Part shown: positions 34,722-43,190 of the stretch, in pieces
How positions within the stretch are numbered: the first letter of the stretch is position 1
Layout of the letters: each line of letters begins with the position of its first letter
DNA from: Burkholderiaceae bacterium
GTDB taxonomy: Bacteria; Pseudomonadota; Gammaproteobacteria; Burkholderiales; Burkholderiaceae_E
Direction: 5' to 3'
Length of the DNA stretch: 64,000 nucleotides
NCBI GenBank assembly: GCA_016710525.1
Contig: JADJVQ010000032.1
Location: 20,003 to 84,002 of the forward strand
The notes under the pieces: model-generated
What the model saw: only the letters and a program-made list of their open reading frames with translations
What the model was told of the DNA's origin: nothing
Database searches by the model: none
Translations under genes and position numbers: made by a program

Positions 34722-36275
34722 ATGCGGGCACCTCGCAGGCGGCTGCCCGCTGCGGCCGGGATCCTTGGCGTGCTTCACGCCGCAAGCTTTGCGCCCTGGC
34801 CGCTGTGGTGGCTGCAGATCCTCAGCCTGGCCCTGGCGCTGCGCCTGATGCTCACCGCCGGCCGCGAGAGCCCCGGGCGGGCAGCGCTGGTCGCCTTCGC
34901 ATTCGGCCTCGGACATTACGTGGCCGGGCTGTGCTGGCTCTACATCAGCATGAACCGCTACGGCGGAATGCCGGCGCCACTGGCCGCGGCCGCCGTGATC
35001 GCCTTCTCGGCCTACCTGGCATTGTTCACCGCATCGGCCATCGCGCTGGCCCATGCGGCGCGCCGCACGCAGGACGATCAGCGCTTGCGGGCGGCGATGG
35101 CCTGGGCCGCGAGCCTGGCCAGCGCCTGGACGCTGGCAGACCTGGCCCGCGGCTGGCTGTTCACCGGCTTTCCCTGGCTCTCGGTCGGGTATGCGCATGT
35201 CGACGGTCCGCTGGCCGGATTCGCCGCGCTGATCGGCGTGTACGGAGTCGGCATGGCGGCTGTCTGGACCGCCGCGCTGCTGGCGCTGGCCTCGATGCGG
35301 TGCACCAGGCGAGTGGCACAGGGCTGCGCGGGACTGGCCGGCGCAACGCTGCTGGCCGCACTGTCGCTGGGCGCCTTGGAATTCACCGAACCTGCCGGCC
35401 CGCCGGTCTCGGTGCGGCTGGTGCAGGGCAATGTGCCCCAGCAGCTCAAATTCGATCCGCAGCGAACGCTGGCGGCGATGCAGTCCTATGCGCAGCGCAT
35501 CGCGCAAAGCCCCGCCGCGCTGACCGTGCTGCCCGAGACCGCCTGGACCGCGCCGTGGACATCGACGCCCCCGGCCATCAGCGCCGACATCCTCGCGCAG
35601 GTGCGCGGCAAGGCCCACGCGGTGGCCATCGGCCTGCCATTGATCGAACCGGACGCAAGCGGCCACAAGATCACCAACAGCGTGATCCTGCTGGCCGACC
35701 GGCCCTCGGGTGCCGGCGAAGCCGCGCGCTACGACAAGCATCACCTGGTGCCCTTCGGCGAATTCGTTCCCTGGGGATTCGACTGGTTCGTGCAGCTGAT
35801 GCGCATTCCATTGGGCAGTTTCGCCCGCGGTGTACTCGTGCAGACGCCGTTCGCCGTCGGTGGCCAGCGATTCGCGGTCAACATCTGCTACGAAGACCTG
35901 TTCGGCGAAGAGATCGTCGGATCGGTGCGCGAGCCGGCCGGTGCGACGGTGCTGGTCAATGTCAGCAACATCGCCTGGTTCGGCGATTCGCACGCACTGC
36001 CCCAGCATCGCGAGATCGCCCGCATGCGCACCCTGGAGACCGGCCGGCCGATGCTGCGCGCCACCAATACCGGGGTGACCGCATCGATCGATCATCGGGC
36101 GCGCGTGCTGGCGCAACTGCCGCCCCATCGCGAAGGCGTGCTGGACGTGACCGTGCAAGGCATGCAGGGACTGACCCCGTATGTGCGCACCGGCAACCTG
36201 CCGGTGCTGCTGATCGCGATCGGCCTGCTGATCGCATCCTGGCGCCAGGCGCGCCCGCGCGCGGCGATCCAGTAA
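34722..36275 (+). CDS. lnt: apolipoprotein N-acyltransferase
   Basis: Adds the third acyl chain to the N-terminal cysteine of lipoproteins in the inner membrane. Length 517 residues. Several transmembrane helices occupy residues 1-210. The nitrilase-type catalytic domain has E in LPETAWT (~270), K in RYDKHHLVPFGEF (~336) and C in VNICYEDLFGEEIVG (~388), the complete Glu-Lys-Cys triad. A last TM helix lies near 495-510. Its TAA stop coincides with a possible -10 for glyQ. Confidence 0.95.
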   Translation: MRAPRRRLPAAAGILGVLHAASFAPWPLWWLQILSLALALRLMLTAGRESPGRAALVAFAFGLGHYVAGLCWLYISMNRYGGMPAPLAAAAVIAFSAYLALFTASAIALAHAARRTQDDQRLRAAMAWAASLASAWTLADLARGWLFTGFPWLSVGYAHVDGPLAGFAALIGVYGVGMAAVWTAALLALASMRCTRRVAQGCAGLAGATLLAALSLGALEFTEPAGPPVSVRLVQGNVPQQLKFDPQRTLAAMQSYAQRIAQSPAALTVLPETAWTAPWTSTPPAISADILAQVRGKAHAVAIGLPLIEPDASGHKITNSVILLADRPSGAGEAARYDKHHLVPFGEFVPWGFDWFVQLMRIPLGSFARGVLVQTPFAVGGQRFAVNICYEDLFGEEIVGSVREPAGATVLVNVSNIAWFGDSHALPQHREIARMRTLETGRPMLRATNTGVTASIDHRARVLAQLPPHREGVLDVTVQGMQGLTPYVRTGNLPVLLIAIGLLIASWRQARPRAAIQ

Positions 36276-36278
36276 AAT
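36273..36278 (+). promoter_or_regulatory. possible -10 element before glyQ
   Basis: TAAAAT overlapping the lnt stop codon, 51 bases before the glyQ start. No convincing -35 hexamer is visible, so this is tentative. Confidence 0.3.
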
Positions 36279-36329
36279 CGCGCCCTTGGTGCCCAGCGGC
36301 ACTCACCCAATCAAGAGAACCGACGTCCG

Positions 36330-37217
36330 ATGCTTACCTTTCAGCAAGTGATCCTGCGGCTTCAGGAATACTGGGACCGCCAAGGCTGCGCACTGCTGCA
36401 GCCCTACGACATGGAAGTCGGCGCGGGCACCTTTCATACCGCGACCTTCCTTCGCGCGATCGGCCCGGAACCATGGCGCGCTGCCTATGTGCAGCCCTCG
36501 CGCCGTCCCAAGGACGGCCGCTACGGCGACAATCCCAACCGGCTTCAGCACTACTACCAGTACCAGGTCGTGCTGAAGCCCTCGCCGCCCAACATCCTCG
36601 ACCTGTATGTCGGATCGCTGCGGGCGCTCGGCATCGACACCCAGGCCAACGACGTGCGCTTCGTCGAGGACGATTGGGAGTCCCCCACGCTGGGGGCCTG
36701 GGGCCTGGGCTGGGAAGTCTGGCTGAACGGCATGGAAGTCACGCAGTTCACCTATTTCCAGGAAGTGGGCTCGCTGAAGTGCCAGCCGATCACCGGCGAG
36801 ATCACCTACGGCATCGAGCGGCTGGCGATGTACCTGCAGGGCGTCGAGAGCATCTACGACCTGGTCTGGACCGAAGGGGTCACCTACCGCGACGTCTTTC
36901 ACCAGAACGAAGTCGAGCAGTCCACCTACAACTTCGAACATTCCAACGCCGAGATGCTGTTCCGCCATTTCAACGAATACGAGGCCGAGGCCAGGCGCCT
37001 GATCGCCGTGCCCCTCGCCTTGCCCGCCTACGAGATGGTCATGAAGTGCTCGCACACCTTCAACCTGCTCGATGCCCGGGGCGCCATCTCGGTCACCGAG
37101 CGCGCCGCCTACATCGGCCGGGTGCGCCAGCTGGCGCGCGCGGTTGCGCAGGCCTACTACGACTCGCGCGAACGCCTGGGATTCCCGATGATCGCCAACC
37201 TGAACAAGGCGGCCTGA
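36330..37217 (+). CDS. glyQ: glycyl-tRNA synthetase alpha subunit
   Basis: Catalytic subunit of the alpha2beta2 bacterial GlyRS, which charges tRNA-Gly. Length 295 residues, as expected. Strong family sequence: LTFQQVILRLQEYWDRQGCA, QPYDMEVGAGTFHTATFLRA, YVQPSRRPKDGRYGDNPNRL, GWEVWLNGMEVTQFTYFQ. The class II motif region around GEITYGIERLAMYLQGVE is present. The gene abuts glyS with no gap. Confidence 0.97.
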   Translation: MLTFQQVILRLQEYWDRQGCALLQPYDMEVGAGTFHTATFLRAIGPEPWRAAYVQPSRRPKDGRYGDNPNRLQHYYQYQVVLKPSPPNILDLYVGSLRALGIDTQANDVRFVEDDWESPTLGAWGLGWEVWLNGMEVTQFTYFQEVGSLKCQPITGEITYGIERLAMYLQGVESIYDLVWTEGVTYRDVFHQNEVEQSTYNFEHSNAEMLFRHFNEYEAEARRLIAVPLALPAYEMVMKCSHTFNLLDARGAISVTERAAYIGRVRQLARAVAQAYYDSRERLGFPMIANLNKAA

Positions 37218-39311
37218 ATGAGTGCCAAGCCTCTGCTCATCGAACTGTTCACCGAAGAACTCCCGCCCAAGGCCCTGAAGCGCCTGGGCGAGGCCTTTGC
37301 GGCCGCGATCGTCGAAGGCCTGCAGTCGCGCGGCCTGGTCTCGGCTCAGCCCGCCTCGCGCGGATTCTGCACGCCGCGCCGCCTCGCGGTGCGGGTCGAC
37401 GATGTCGTTCACCAGGGCGCCGACAAGCAGGTCGAACTCAAGGGGCCGTCGACCAAGGTCGGCCTCGACGCCCAGGGACAGCCCACTCAGGCGCTCGAGA
37501 AGTGGGCGCAGAAGCAAGGCGCGCGTGTCGAGCAGCTGACCCGCGCCTCCGACGGCAAACAGGAGTGCTTCTTCTTCAGCAGCACGGTGCGAGGCCAGAG
37601 TCTGGCCGAGTCCATCGACGCGATCATCGCGCACGCGCTCACGCGCCTGCCGATCCCCAAGATGATGGAGTACCAGCTGGCCGACGGGCACACCTGCGTG
37701 AGTTTCGTGCGTCCGGCCCATCGCCTGATCGTGCTGCACGGCGCCGACATCGTGCCGGCCACCGCGCTGGGGCTGGTCTCCGGCCGCACCACGCTGGGCC
37801 ACCGTTTCCAGAGCTCGGGCGAACTGCAGGTGCCCGACGCCAGTGCCTATGTGCATGTCCTCGAGCGCGAAGGCCGTGTGCTGCCCGACTTCGACACGCG
37901 GCGCGCGCGCATCCGGGCCATGCTGAGCGATCAGGCGGCCATGCTGCAGGCATCGATGGGCGACGAGACCCAGGTCGCGCCGCTGCTGGACGAGGTCACC
38001 GCACTGGTCGAATGGCCGGCCGTGTATGTCGGCGAATTCGAAGCGGTCTTTCTGCAGGTGCCGCAGGAATGCCTGATCCTCACGATGCGCACCAACCAGA
38101 AGTACTTCCCGCTGTTCGATGCGCAGGGCAGGCTGCTGCCGCGCTTTCTGATCGTGTCGAACATGCAGATCGACGATCCGACACTGATCGTCGACGGCAA
38201 CCAGCGCGTGGTGCGCCCGCGCCTGGCCGACGCGCGCTTCTTCTTCGAGCAGGACAAGAAGACCCGACTGGCCGATCGCGTGGCGCAGCTGGCCAACGTC
38301 GTCTATCACGCCAAGCTGGGTACCCAGGCGCAGCGCGCCGAGCGGGTTCGCCACCTGGCGCGCGCCATTGCCTCGCGTCTGGGCAGCGCGGTCGAACACG
38401 CCGATCGCGCGGCGATGCTGGCCAAGACCGACCTGCTCACCGGCATGGTGGGCGAGTTCCCCGAACTGCAGGGTGTGATGGGCACCTACTATGCCCGTCA
38501 CGACGGCGAGGCGGATGCCGTCGCGCAGGCCATCACCGAGCAGTATCAGCCGCGATTCGCCGGCGATGCGCTGCCGGCCAGCGAGACCGGCACGGTGCTG
38601 GCGCTGGCCGACAAGCTCGAAACGCTGGCCGGCCTCTTCGGGATCGGTCAGCAGCCCACCGGAGACAAAGATCCGTTCGCGCTGCGCCGGCATGCGCTTG
38701 GCGTGATCCGGATGCTGGTCGAGAAGCGACTGCCGCTGGCGCTGTCCGAGCTGCTGGACATCGCCTTCGGTGCGTTCGACGCGCAGGCGCTGCAAGGCCG
38801 GGCGGGCCTCGAGACCTTCATCTACGAGCGCCTGGCCGGCTCGCTGCGCGAGCGCGGCTACAGCCCTCAGGAGGTCTCGGCGGTGATCGAACAGCGACCG
38901 GCCACGCTGGCACGCGTGCTCGAGCAGCTCGAGGCGGTTCGGGCCTTCTCGGCGCTGCCGCAGGCGCAGGCGCTGGCCGCCGCCAACAAGCGCATCAGCA
39001 ACATCCTGCGCAAAGCGGGCGATGTGGCGGCGACCGAGATCGACGCCACGCTGCTGGCCGACGGCGCCGAGCGCGAACTGGCCGGACAGCTCGCGCTGCT
39101 GACCCCGCAGGTCGATGCGTGCATGGCCGCGCACGACTACACCGGCGCTCTCACGCACATGGCGCAGTCGCGCGAGGCCGTCGACCGATTCTTCGAAGAA
39201 GTGATGGTGATGGCCGAAGACACGGCCGTGCGCGCCAATCGTCTCGCGCTGCTGGCGCACCTGCGCCAGCTGATGAACCGCGTGGCCGACATCTCACGAC
39301 TGTCGGCATGA
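37218..39311 (+). CDS. glyS: glycyl-tRNA synthetase beta subunit
   Basis: tRNA-binding subunit of GlyRS, 697 residues. The N-terminus MSAKPLLIELFTEELPPKAL is the family hallmark, along with RGFCTPRRLAV, LVEWPAVYVGEF, PKMMEYQLAD, and the HD-like QPTGDKDPFALRRHALGVIR. The C-terminal DALR-like anticodon-binding helices include AVDRFFEEVMVMAEDTAVR. It starts immediately after glyQ and overlaps gmhB by 4 bases. Confidence 0.97.
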   Translation: MSAKPLLIELFTEELPPKALKRLGEAFAAAIVEGLQSRGLVSAQPASRGFCTPRRLAVRVDDVVHQGADKQVELKGPSTKVGLDAQGQPTQALEKWAQKQGARVEQLTRASDGKQECFFFSSTVRGQSLAESIDAIIAHALTRLPIPKMMEYQLADGHTCVSFVRPAHRLIVLHGADIVPATALGLVSGRTTLGHRFQSSGELQVPDASAYVHVLEREGRVLPDFDTRRARIRAMLSDQAAMLQASMGDETQVAPLLDEVTALVEWPAVYVGEFEAVFLQVPQECLILTMRTNQKYFPLFDAQGRLLPRFLIVSNMQIDDPTLIVDGNQRVVRPRLADARFFFEQDKKTRLADRVAQLANVVYHAKLGTQAQRAERVRHLARAIASRLGSAVEHADRAAMLAKTDLLTGMVGEFPELQGVMGTYYARHDGEADAVAQAITEQYQPRFAGDALPASETGTVLALADKLETLAGLFGIGQQPTGDKDPFALRRHALGVIRMLVEKRLPLALSELLDIAFGAFDAQALQGRAGLETFIYERLAGSLRERGYSPQEVSAVIEQRPATLARVLEQLEAVRAFSALPQAQALAAANKRISNILRKAGDVAATEIDATLLADGAERELAGQLALLTPQVDACMAAHDYTGALTHMAQSREAVDRFFEEVMVMAEDTAVRANRLALLAHLRQLMNRVADISRLSA

Positions 39312-39841
39312 AGCTCGTCATCCTCGATCGCGATGGTGTCATCAATCACGACAGCAGCGCCTACATCAAGAGCCCCGAGGAGTGGCGACCGATCAAGGGC
39401 AGCCTCGAGGCGATCGCACGCCTGCGCAAGGCCGGCTTCCGGGTGGTGGTGGCCACCAACCAGGCCGGACTGGGCCGTGGCCTGTTCGACATGTCCACGC
39501 TCGCCGCGATCCACGAGCGAATGAGCGACGCAGTCGCCGCCGCGGGCGGACATCTCGATGCGATCTTTTTTTGTCCGCATGCGGCCGAGTCCGACTGCGC
39601 GTGCCGCAAGCCGCGCCCCGGCATGCTGCTCGAGATCCTGCAGCGCTTCGGCGTCGAAGCCTCGAAGGTCACGATGATCGGCGATTCGCTGCGCGACCTG
39701 CAGGCCGCGCACGCCGCCGGCTGCCAGTCGATCCTCGTTCGGACCGGCAATGGCGAGAAGACATTGAAAGCCGGAGGCATGCCCGAACACACACTGGTGA
39801 TGGCCGATCTCGCCGCCGCCGCCGCGCATCTGGCCCCCTGA
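39308..39841 (+). CDS. gmhB: D-glycero-beta-D-manno-heptose-1,7-bisphosphate 7-phosphatase
   Basis: HAD-family phosphatase in the ADP-heptose pathway for lipopolysaccharide inner core. Length 177 residues. The catalytic motif LDRDGVIN places the nucleophile at D7 and the acid at D9. Motif 2 is VVVATNQAG, motif 3 the KPRPGM lysine, and motif 4 MIGDSLRDLQAA. The zinc-binding loop FFCPHAAESDCACRKP has the Cys/His set characteristic of GmhB. Translationally coupled to glyS (ATGA overlap). Confidence 0.95.
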   Translation: MKLVILDRDGVINHDSSAYIKSPEEWRPIKGSLEAIARLRKAGFRVVVATNQAGLGRGLFDMSTLAAIHERMSDAVAAAGGHLDAIFFCPHAAESDCACRKPRPGMLLEILQRFGVEASKVTMIGDSLRDLQAAHAAGCQSILVRTGNGEKTLKAGGMPEHTLVMADLAAAAAHLAP

Positions 39842-39945
39842 TCGCACAGGTCCTCTGGACAATCACTGATCCTCTCCAACGCTGCCATCATGGAGGACGA
39901 CGCTGCCGCTGCGCGCGAGGCGTCCGCTGACACCAGGAGCATTTG

Positions 39946-40734
39946 ATGCAGGCATTGCGCGCCATCGCGTTCACACTTTTCCAGGTCATCACGGTCGTGC
40001 CCATGGGCATCGTCTGCCTGCTGTGTGCGCCACTGCCTCGGCCTATCCGCTATCGTGTCACCATCGCGTGGCCCGCGATGGCAGTGTGGGCCGCCAAAGT
40101 GTTGCTCGGCATCCGCTATCGCATGATTGGCACCGAGAACTTTCCCGATGGTCCCGCCATTGTGTTATCCAAACACCAGTCCACCTGGGAAACGCTGTTC
40201 TATGTATCGCACCTGCCGCGCGAGATGTGCTTCGTGTTCAAGCGCGAACTGCTGCTGCTGCCCTTCTTCGGCTGGGGCATCTGGCTGCTCGACATGATTC
40301 ACATCAATCGCCGCAAAGGCCGCGACGCATTCGAAGAAGTGGTCACGCAAGGTGTACGCAAACTTGCCGAGGGCCGGTGGATCATCATGTTCCCCGAAGG
40401 CACGCGCACCCGGGTCGGCTCGAAGGGCCGCTACAAGACCGGCGGCCCGCGCCTGGCGATCAGGACCGGCGCGCCCGTGGTGCCGATCGCGATGAATTCC
40501 GGGGACTGCTGGCCACGCAGGGCCTTCCTGAAGACCCCGGGCCTGATCACCGTGTCGGTCGGCCCGCCCATTGCGTCAGAGGGCAAGACGCCCGAGCAGC
40601 TGCTGCTCGAAGTCGAAACTTGGATCGAAACTGAAATGCGCCGAATCACTCCGCAGTCGTATGCGCATGAAGCCGTCGCGCGCTCCGGGCAATCCGGTGC
40701 CGTGCTGTCGCCCTCCAACGGTCAGCGCGCCTGA
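39946..40734 (+). CDS. plsC: 1-acyl-sn-glycerol-3-phosphate acyltransferase (PlsC family)
   Basis: Membrane-associated acyltransferase making phosphatidic acid from lysophosphatidic acid. Length 262 residues from ATG 39946, which has AGGAG 7 bases upstream. Two hydrophobic segments lie at ~8-30 and ~40-60. Motif I KHQSTWETLF is near 76; this family uses H-Q-S-x-W-E instead of the textbook HX4D. The substrate motif FPEGTRTR is near 149, and PVVPIAMNSG is present. It overlaps the next gene (TGATG). Confidence 0.93.
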   Translation: MQALRAIAFTLFQVITVVPMGIVCLLCAPLPRPIRYRVTIAWPAMAVWAAKVLLGIRYRMIGTENFPDGPAIVLSKHQSTWETLFYVSHLPREMCFVFKRELLLLPFFGWGIWLLDMIHINRRKGRDAFEEVVTQGVRKLAEGRWIIMFPEGTRTRVGSKGRYKTGGPRLAIRTGAPVVPIAMNSGDCWPRRAFLKTPGLITVSVGPPIASEGKTPEQLLLEVETWIETEMRRITPQSYAHEAVARSGQSGAVLSPSNGQRA

Positions 40735-41540
40735 TGCCGCGCAGTCGCATCCGTCAGATCGCCGACGCGGCGCTGCAGCTCACGCTGCCCCTGTTCGACA
40801 CGCCGGCGCCGCCCGCCGTGGTGCGGCCCGGCCATCGCGTGCTGCGCCTGGGGACCGAGTTCGTCGAATACGAGCTGCGCCGCTCGCGCCGGCGCACCAT
40901 CGGCTTTGTCGTCGATGACCGTGGTCTGTCGGTCACGGCGCCGCGCTGGGTCTCGCAGAATGAGATCGACTCCGCCCTGGTCGACCGGACCGACTGGGTG
41001 CTGCGCAAGCTGGTCGAATGGCGCGAATACACGCGCCGTCGCGATCGTCTGGCGATCCGTTGGGAAGACGGCTCGACGATGCCGTTCCTGGGCCGAGAGC
41101 TCACCTTGAAGGTGAATCCCGCGCATCGCGGCAAACCGATGCTGCAAGAGGCCGTTCTGCTGGTCGGACTGCCTCCTGGCGCCGGCAACGAGCAGTTGCG
41201 CGACCTCGCCCAGGGCTGGCTCCAGCAGCGGGCCCGTGAACACTTCGCCACGCGCATCGCCCATTTCACCCAGGAGCACGGGGTGGCACCCAAGCGATGG
41301 GCGCTGTCATCGGCGCGCACCCGCTGGGGCAGTTGCGCGGCCGACGGTTCGATCCGCCTGAACTGGCGGCTGATGCACTTTCCGGTCGAGATCATCGACT
41401 ACGTGGTCGCCCACGAGCTCGCCCACCTGCGCGAGATGAATCACGGACCGCGCTTCTGGTCCGCGGTCGGCGAGCTCTTTCCGGACTGGAAGCGGGCGCG
41501 CGAATGGCTGCGCGGCTTTCCGGACGACGTGGCCTTCTAG
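40734..41540 (+). CDS. YgjP/SprT-like metallopeptidase domain protein
   Basis: Zincin-fold protein of 268 residues (UPF/YgjP, DUF45 type). The metal-binding motif HELAHLREMNH near residue 227 gives HExxH-type ligands plus a third His. It is preceded by the conserved SSARTRWGSCAADGSIRLNW signature. Function in vivo is unknown. It is regularly found after plsC in Burkholderiales. Its TAG stop is part of a CTAG site that forms the left target of the MITE-like element at 41540-41811, so the insertion lies exactly at the gene's end. Confidence 0.9.
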   Translation: MPRSRIRQIADAALQLTLPLFDTPAPPAVVRPGHRVLRLGTEFVEYELRRSRRRTIGFVVDDRGLSVTAPRWVSQNEIDSALVDRTDWVLRKLVEWREYTRRRDRLAIRWEDGSTMPFLGRELTLKVNPAHRGKPMLQEAVLLVGLPPGAGNEQLRDLAQGWLQQRAREHFATRIAHFTQEHGVAPKRWALSSARTRWGSCAADGSIRLNWRLMHFPVEIIDYVVAHELAHLREMNHGPRFWSAVGELFPDWKRAREWLRGFPDDVAF

Positions 41541-41811
41541 TGTCGTGAGTTGGAAATACGTGGCATTGAGACGGCTCGCAATGGGGCTGGAACAAGGCGC
41601 GCGACCGGGTCGATACCCGGCGGTATCGACCCCTGTCGGGCAACGCCGTGCCGGCCCCGTTTCGAGCCGCCCCGCAGGGGTTCGACCAGATCGCGCCCTC
41701 GCACGCCCAGCCCACAGGGCGCATACCACCCGGTATGGGCCCTGTGGGCTGGCCGCACGATCATCACGATCTGGTCGAATCTCAATGCCACGTATTTCCA
41801 ACTCACGACAC
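41540..41811. mobile_element. MITE-like element with 32-bp perfect terminal inverted repeats
   Basis: A non-coding 272-bp element. The left end (41540-41571, GTGTCGTGAGTTGGAAATAC...) and the right end (41780-41811) are perfect 32-bp inverted copies, each flanked by TA within CTAG (41537-41540 and 41811-41814). A TA duplication inside a CTAG target is the habit of the IS630/Tc1-mariner family, so it is probably a non-autonomous relative. Internal hairpins are GGGTCGATAC (41607-41616) with its complement at 41623-41632, and CAGCCCACAGGGC (41708-41720) with its complement at 41739-41751. No credible ORF. It also accounts for most of the gap between the YgjP-like gene and gloA. Confidence 0.85.
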
Positions 41812-41850
41812 TAGGGACCGCCGGATCAGCCGGCGCTCCCCCGGCTGGCG

Positions 41851-42252
41851 CTAGACCTGGCGGGTCGAGGTCTGGATCAGTTCGATCTTGTAACGGTCGG
41901 GATCTTCGAAGAACGCGATGATCGTCGAGCCGCCCTTCACCGGGCCGGCTTCGCGGGTGATCGTGCCTCCGGCAGCGCGCACCCGTTCGCAGGTCGCGGC
42001 GACATCGTCGACCCCGATGGCGATGTGACCGAAGGCGCTGCCCAGGTCGTATTCGTCGACACCGTAGTTGTAGGTCAGTTCGATCTCGGCGGCGCCTTCG
42101 GCATTGCCTTTGCCGAAGGCCACGAATGCCAGCGAGTACTTCTGCTCGGGGCGATCGGTGGTGCGCAACAGGTTCATGCCGACGGCTTTGGTGTAGAAGT
42201 CGATCGAGCGCTGCAGGTTGCCGACGCGCAGCATGGTGTGGAGCAGTTTCAT
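41851..42252 (-). CDS. gloA: lactoylglutathione lyase (glyoxalase I)
   Basis: Detoxifies methylglyoxal as its glutathione hemithioacetal. Length 133 residues from ATG 42252 (MKLLHTMLRVGNLQRSIDFY), nearly collinear with E. coli GloA. Metal ligands are visible at H5, E58 (IELTYNYGVD), H76 (FGHIAIGVDD) and a C-terminal Glu in YKIELI. Other conserved segments are REAGPVKGGSTIIAFFEDPD. Two upstream in-frame codons (MGIA) are possible but not conserved. Transcribed toward the MITE-like element. Confidence 0.96.
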   Translation of the reverse strand: MKLLHTMLRVGNLQRSIDFYTKAVGMNLLRTTDRPEQKYSLAFVAFGKGNAEGAAEIELTYNYGVDEYDLGSAFGHIAIGVDDVAATCERVRAAGGTITREAGPVKGGSTIIAFFEDPDRYKIELIQTSTRQV

Positions 42253-42336
42253 GGCGATGCCCAAAGGGTGGAGAGCCGCGATGTTAACCCGCGGCGGGGC
42301 AGGCCCGCCTCAGGCCTGCGAACCCGGACAGGCGCC

Positions 42337-43109
42337 TCAGCTGGCGCCGGACACCCGCCGGGCCAATGCGATCCAGTCGGCCACCGGGACCTCCTCGGCG
42401 CGCGCGGTCGGGGGCAGCAGGCCGCCGTCATCGAGCCCGCGCGCCTGCAGCCAGGGCAGCAGCGTCTTGCGCAGCATCTTGCGCCGCTGTCCGAAGCCGG
42501 CAGCCAGCACTTCGGACAGCGCGGCCTGCGGCACCGGCTCCCCGCCGCGGCGCGGCAGCATGCGGATCACGGCCGAGTCGACCCTGGGCGGCGGCTCGAA
42601 GGCCAGCGGCGAGACATCGATCAGCGACTCGGTGTCGTAGTACGCCTGCAGCAGCACCCAAGCCGCCCGTAGGCCGCGCAGCCCGGCGATGCGACGATCC
42701 GCTCGACCACTTCCTTTTGAAGCATGAAGTGCTGGTCGAGCACCTGGTCCCTGTAGTCGATCAGGCGCACCAGCAGCGGCGTCGAGATGTTGTAGGGCAG
42801 GTTGCCGACCAGCCGCAGCGGCCCTTCGCCGGCGAATTGCGCGAAGTCGACCGTCAGCACGTCGGCCTCGAGCAGATCGAGCCGATCGCCGAAGCGCTTG
42901 CGCAGCCGCGCGGCCAGGTCGCGATCGATTTCGATCGCCCGCAGGCGCGGGACCCGGTCCAGCAGCACGGCAGTCAGAGCCGCATCGCCGGGCCCGATCT
43001 CGATCAGGTTCTCGCCGGGTTTCGGCGCGACCACCGCAACGATCGATTCGATGACGCCCCGATCGACCAGGAAATGCTGGCCGAAGCGCTTGCGCGCGAC
43101 CGGCTTCAC
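42337..43109 (-). CDS. rsmA: 16S rRNA (adenine1518/1519-N6)-dimethyltransferase, frame broken once
   Basis: KsgA-family methyltransferase needed for 30S maturation. The N-terminal part (start 43109) has RKRFGQHFLVD, the SAM motif LIEIGPGDAALT and the catalytic NLPYNIS. After QKEVVERIVASPGCAAYGRL the frame shifts by one at about 42660 within a GGG triplet. It then continues normally as LLQAYYDTESLIDVSPLAFE and PRVDSAVIRM to a C-terminal RKMLRKTLLPWL. Both halves are intact and conserved, so a one-base consensus error is most likely; otherwise the gene is inactive. It lies 81 bases downstream of surA, without the pdxA gene often found between them. Confidence 0.9.
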
Positions 43110-43190
43110 GGGTGCAAGCCGTGGCTGCCGGACAATGGCGAGGGTAGGGGACCGGAACGCCCGCGGCCAGGGTACAGGCCCGATCGATGC

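Noticed and set aside
36303..39260. 985-residue minus-strand open frame opposite glyQ-glyS
   Set aside because: Shadow of the GC-rich glyQ/glyS codons; the plus-strand proteins are unmistakable and the antisense product matches nothing.
34805..39307. Very long plus-strand frame upstream of gmhB
   Set aside because: It overlaps lnt, glyQ and glyS in another frame; only the gmhB part from 39308 is real.
41545..41814. Small open frames on both strands inside the MITE-like element
   Set aside because: They read nearly the same on both strands because of the inverted repeats; no ribosome-binding site and no domain.
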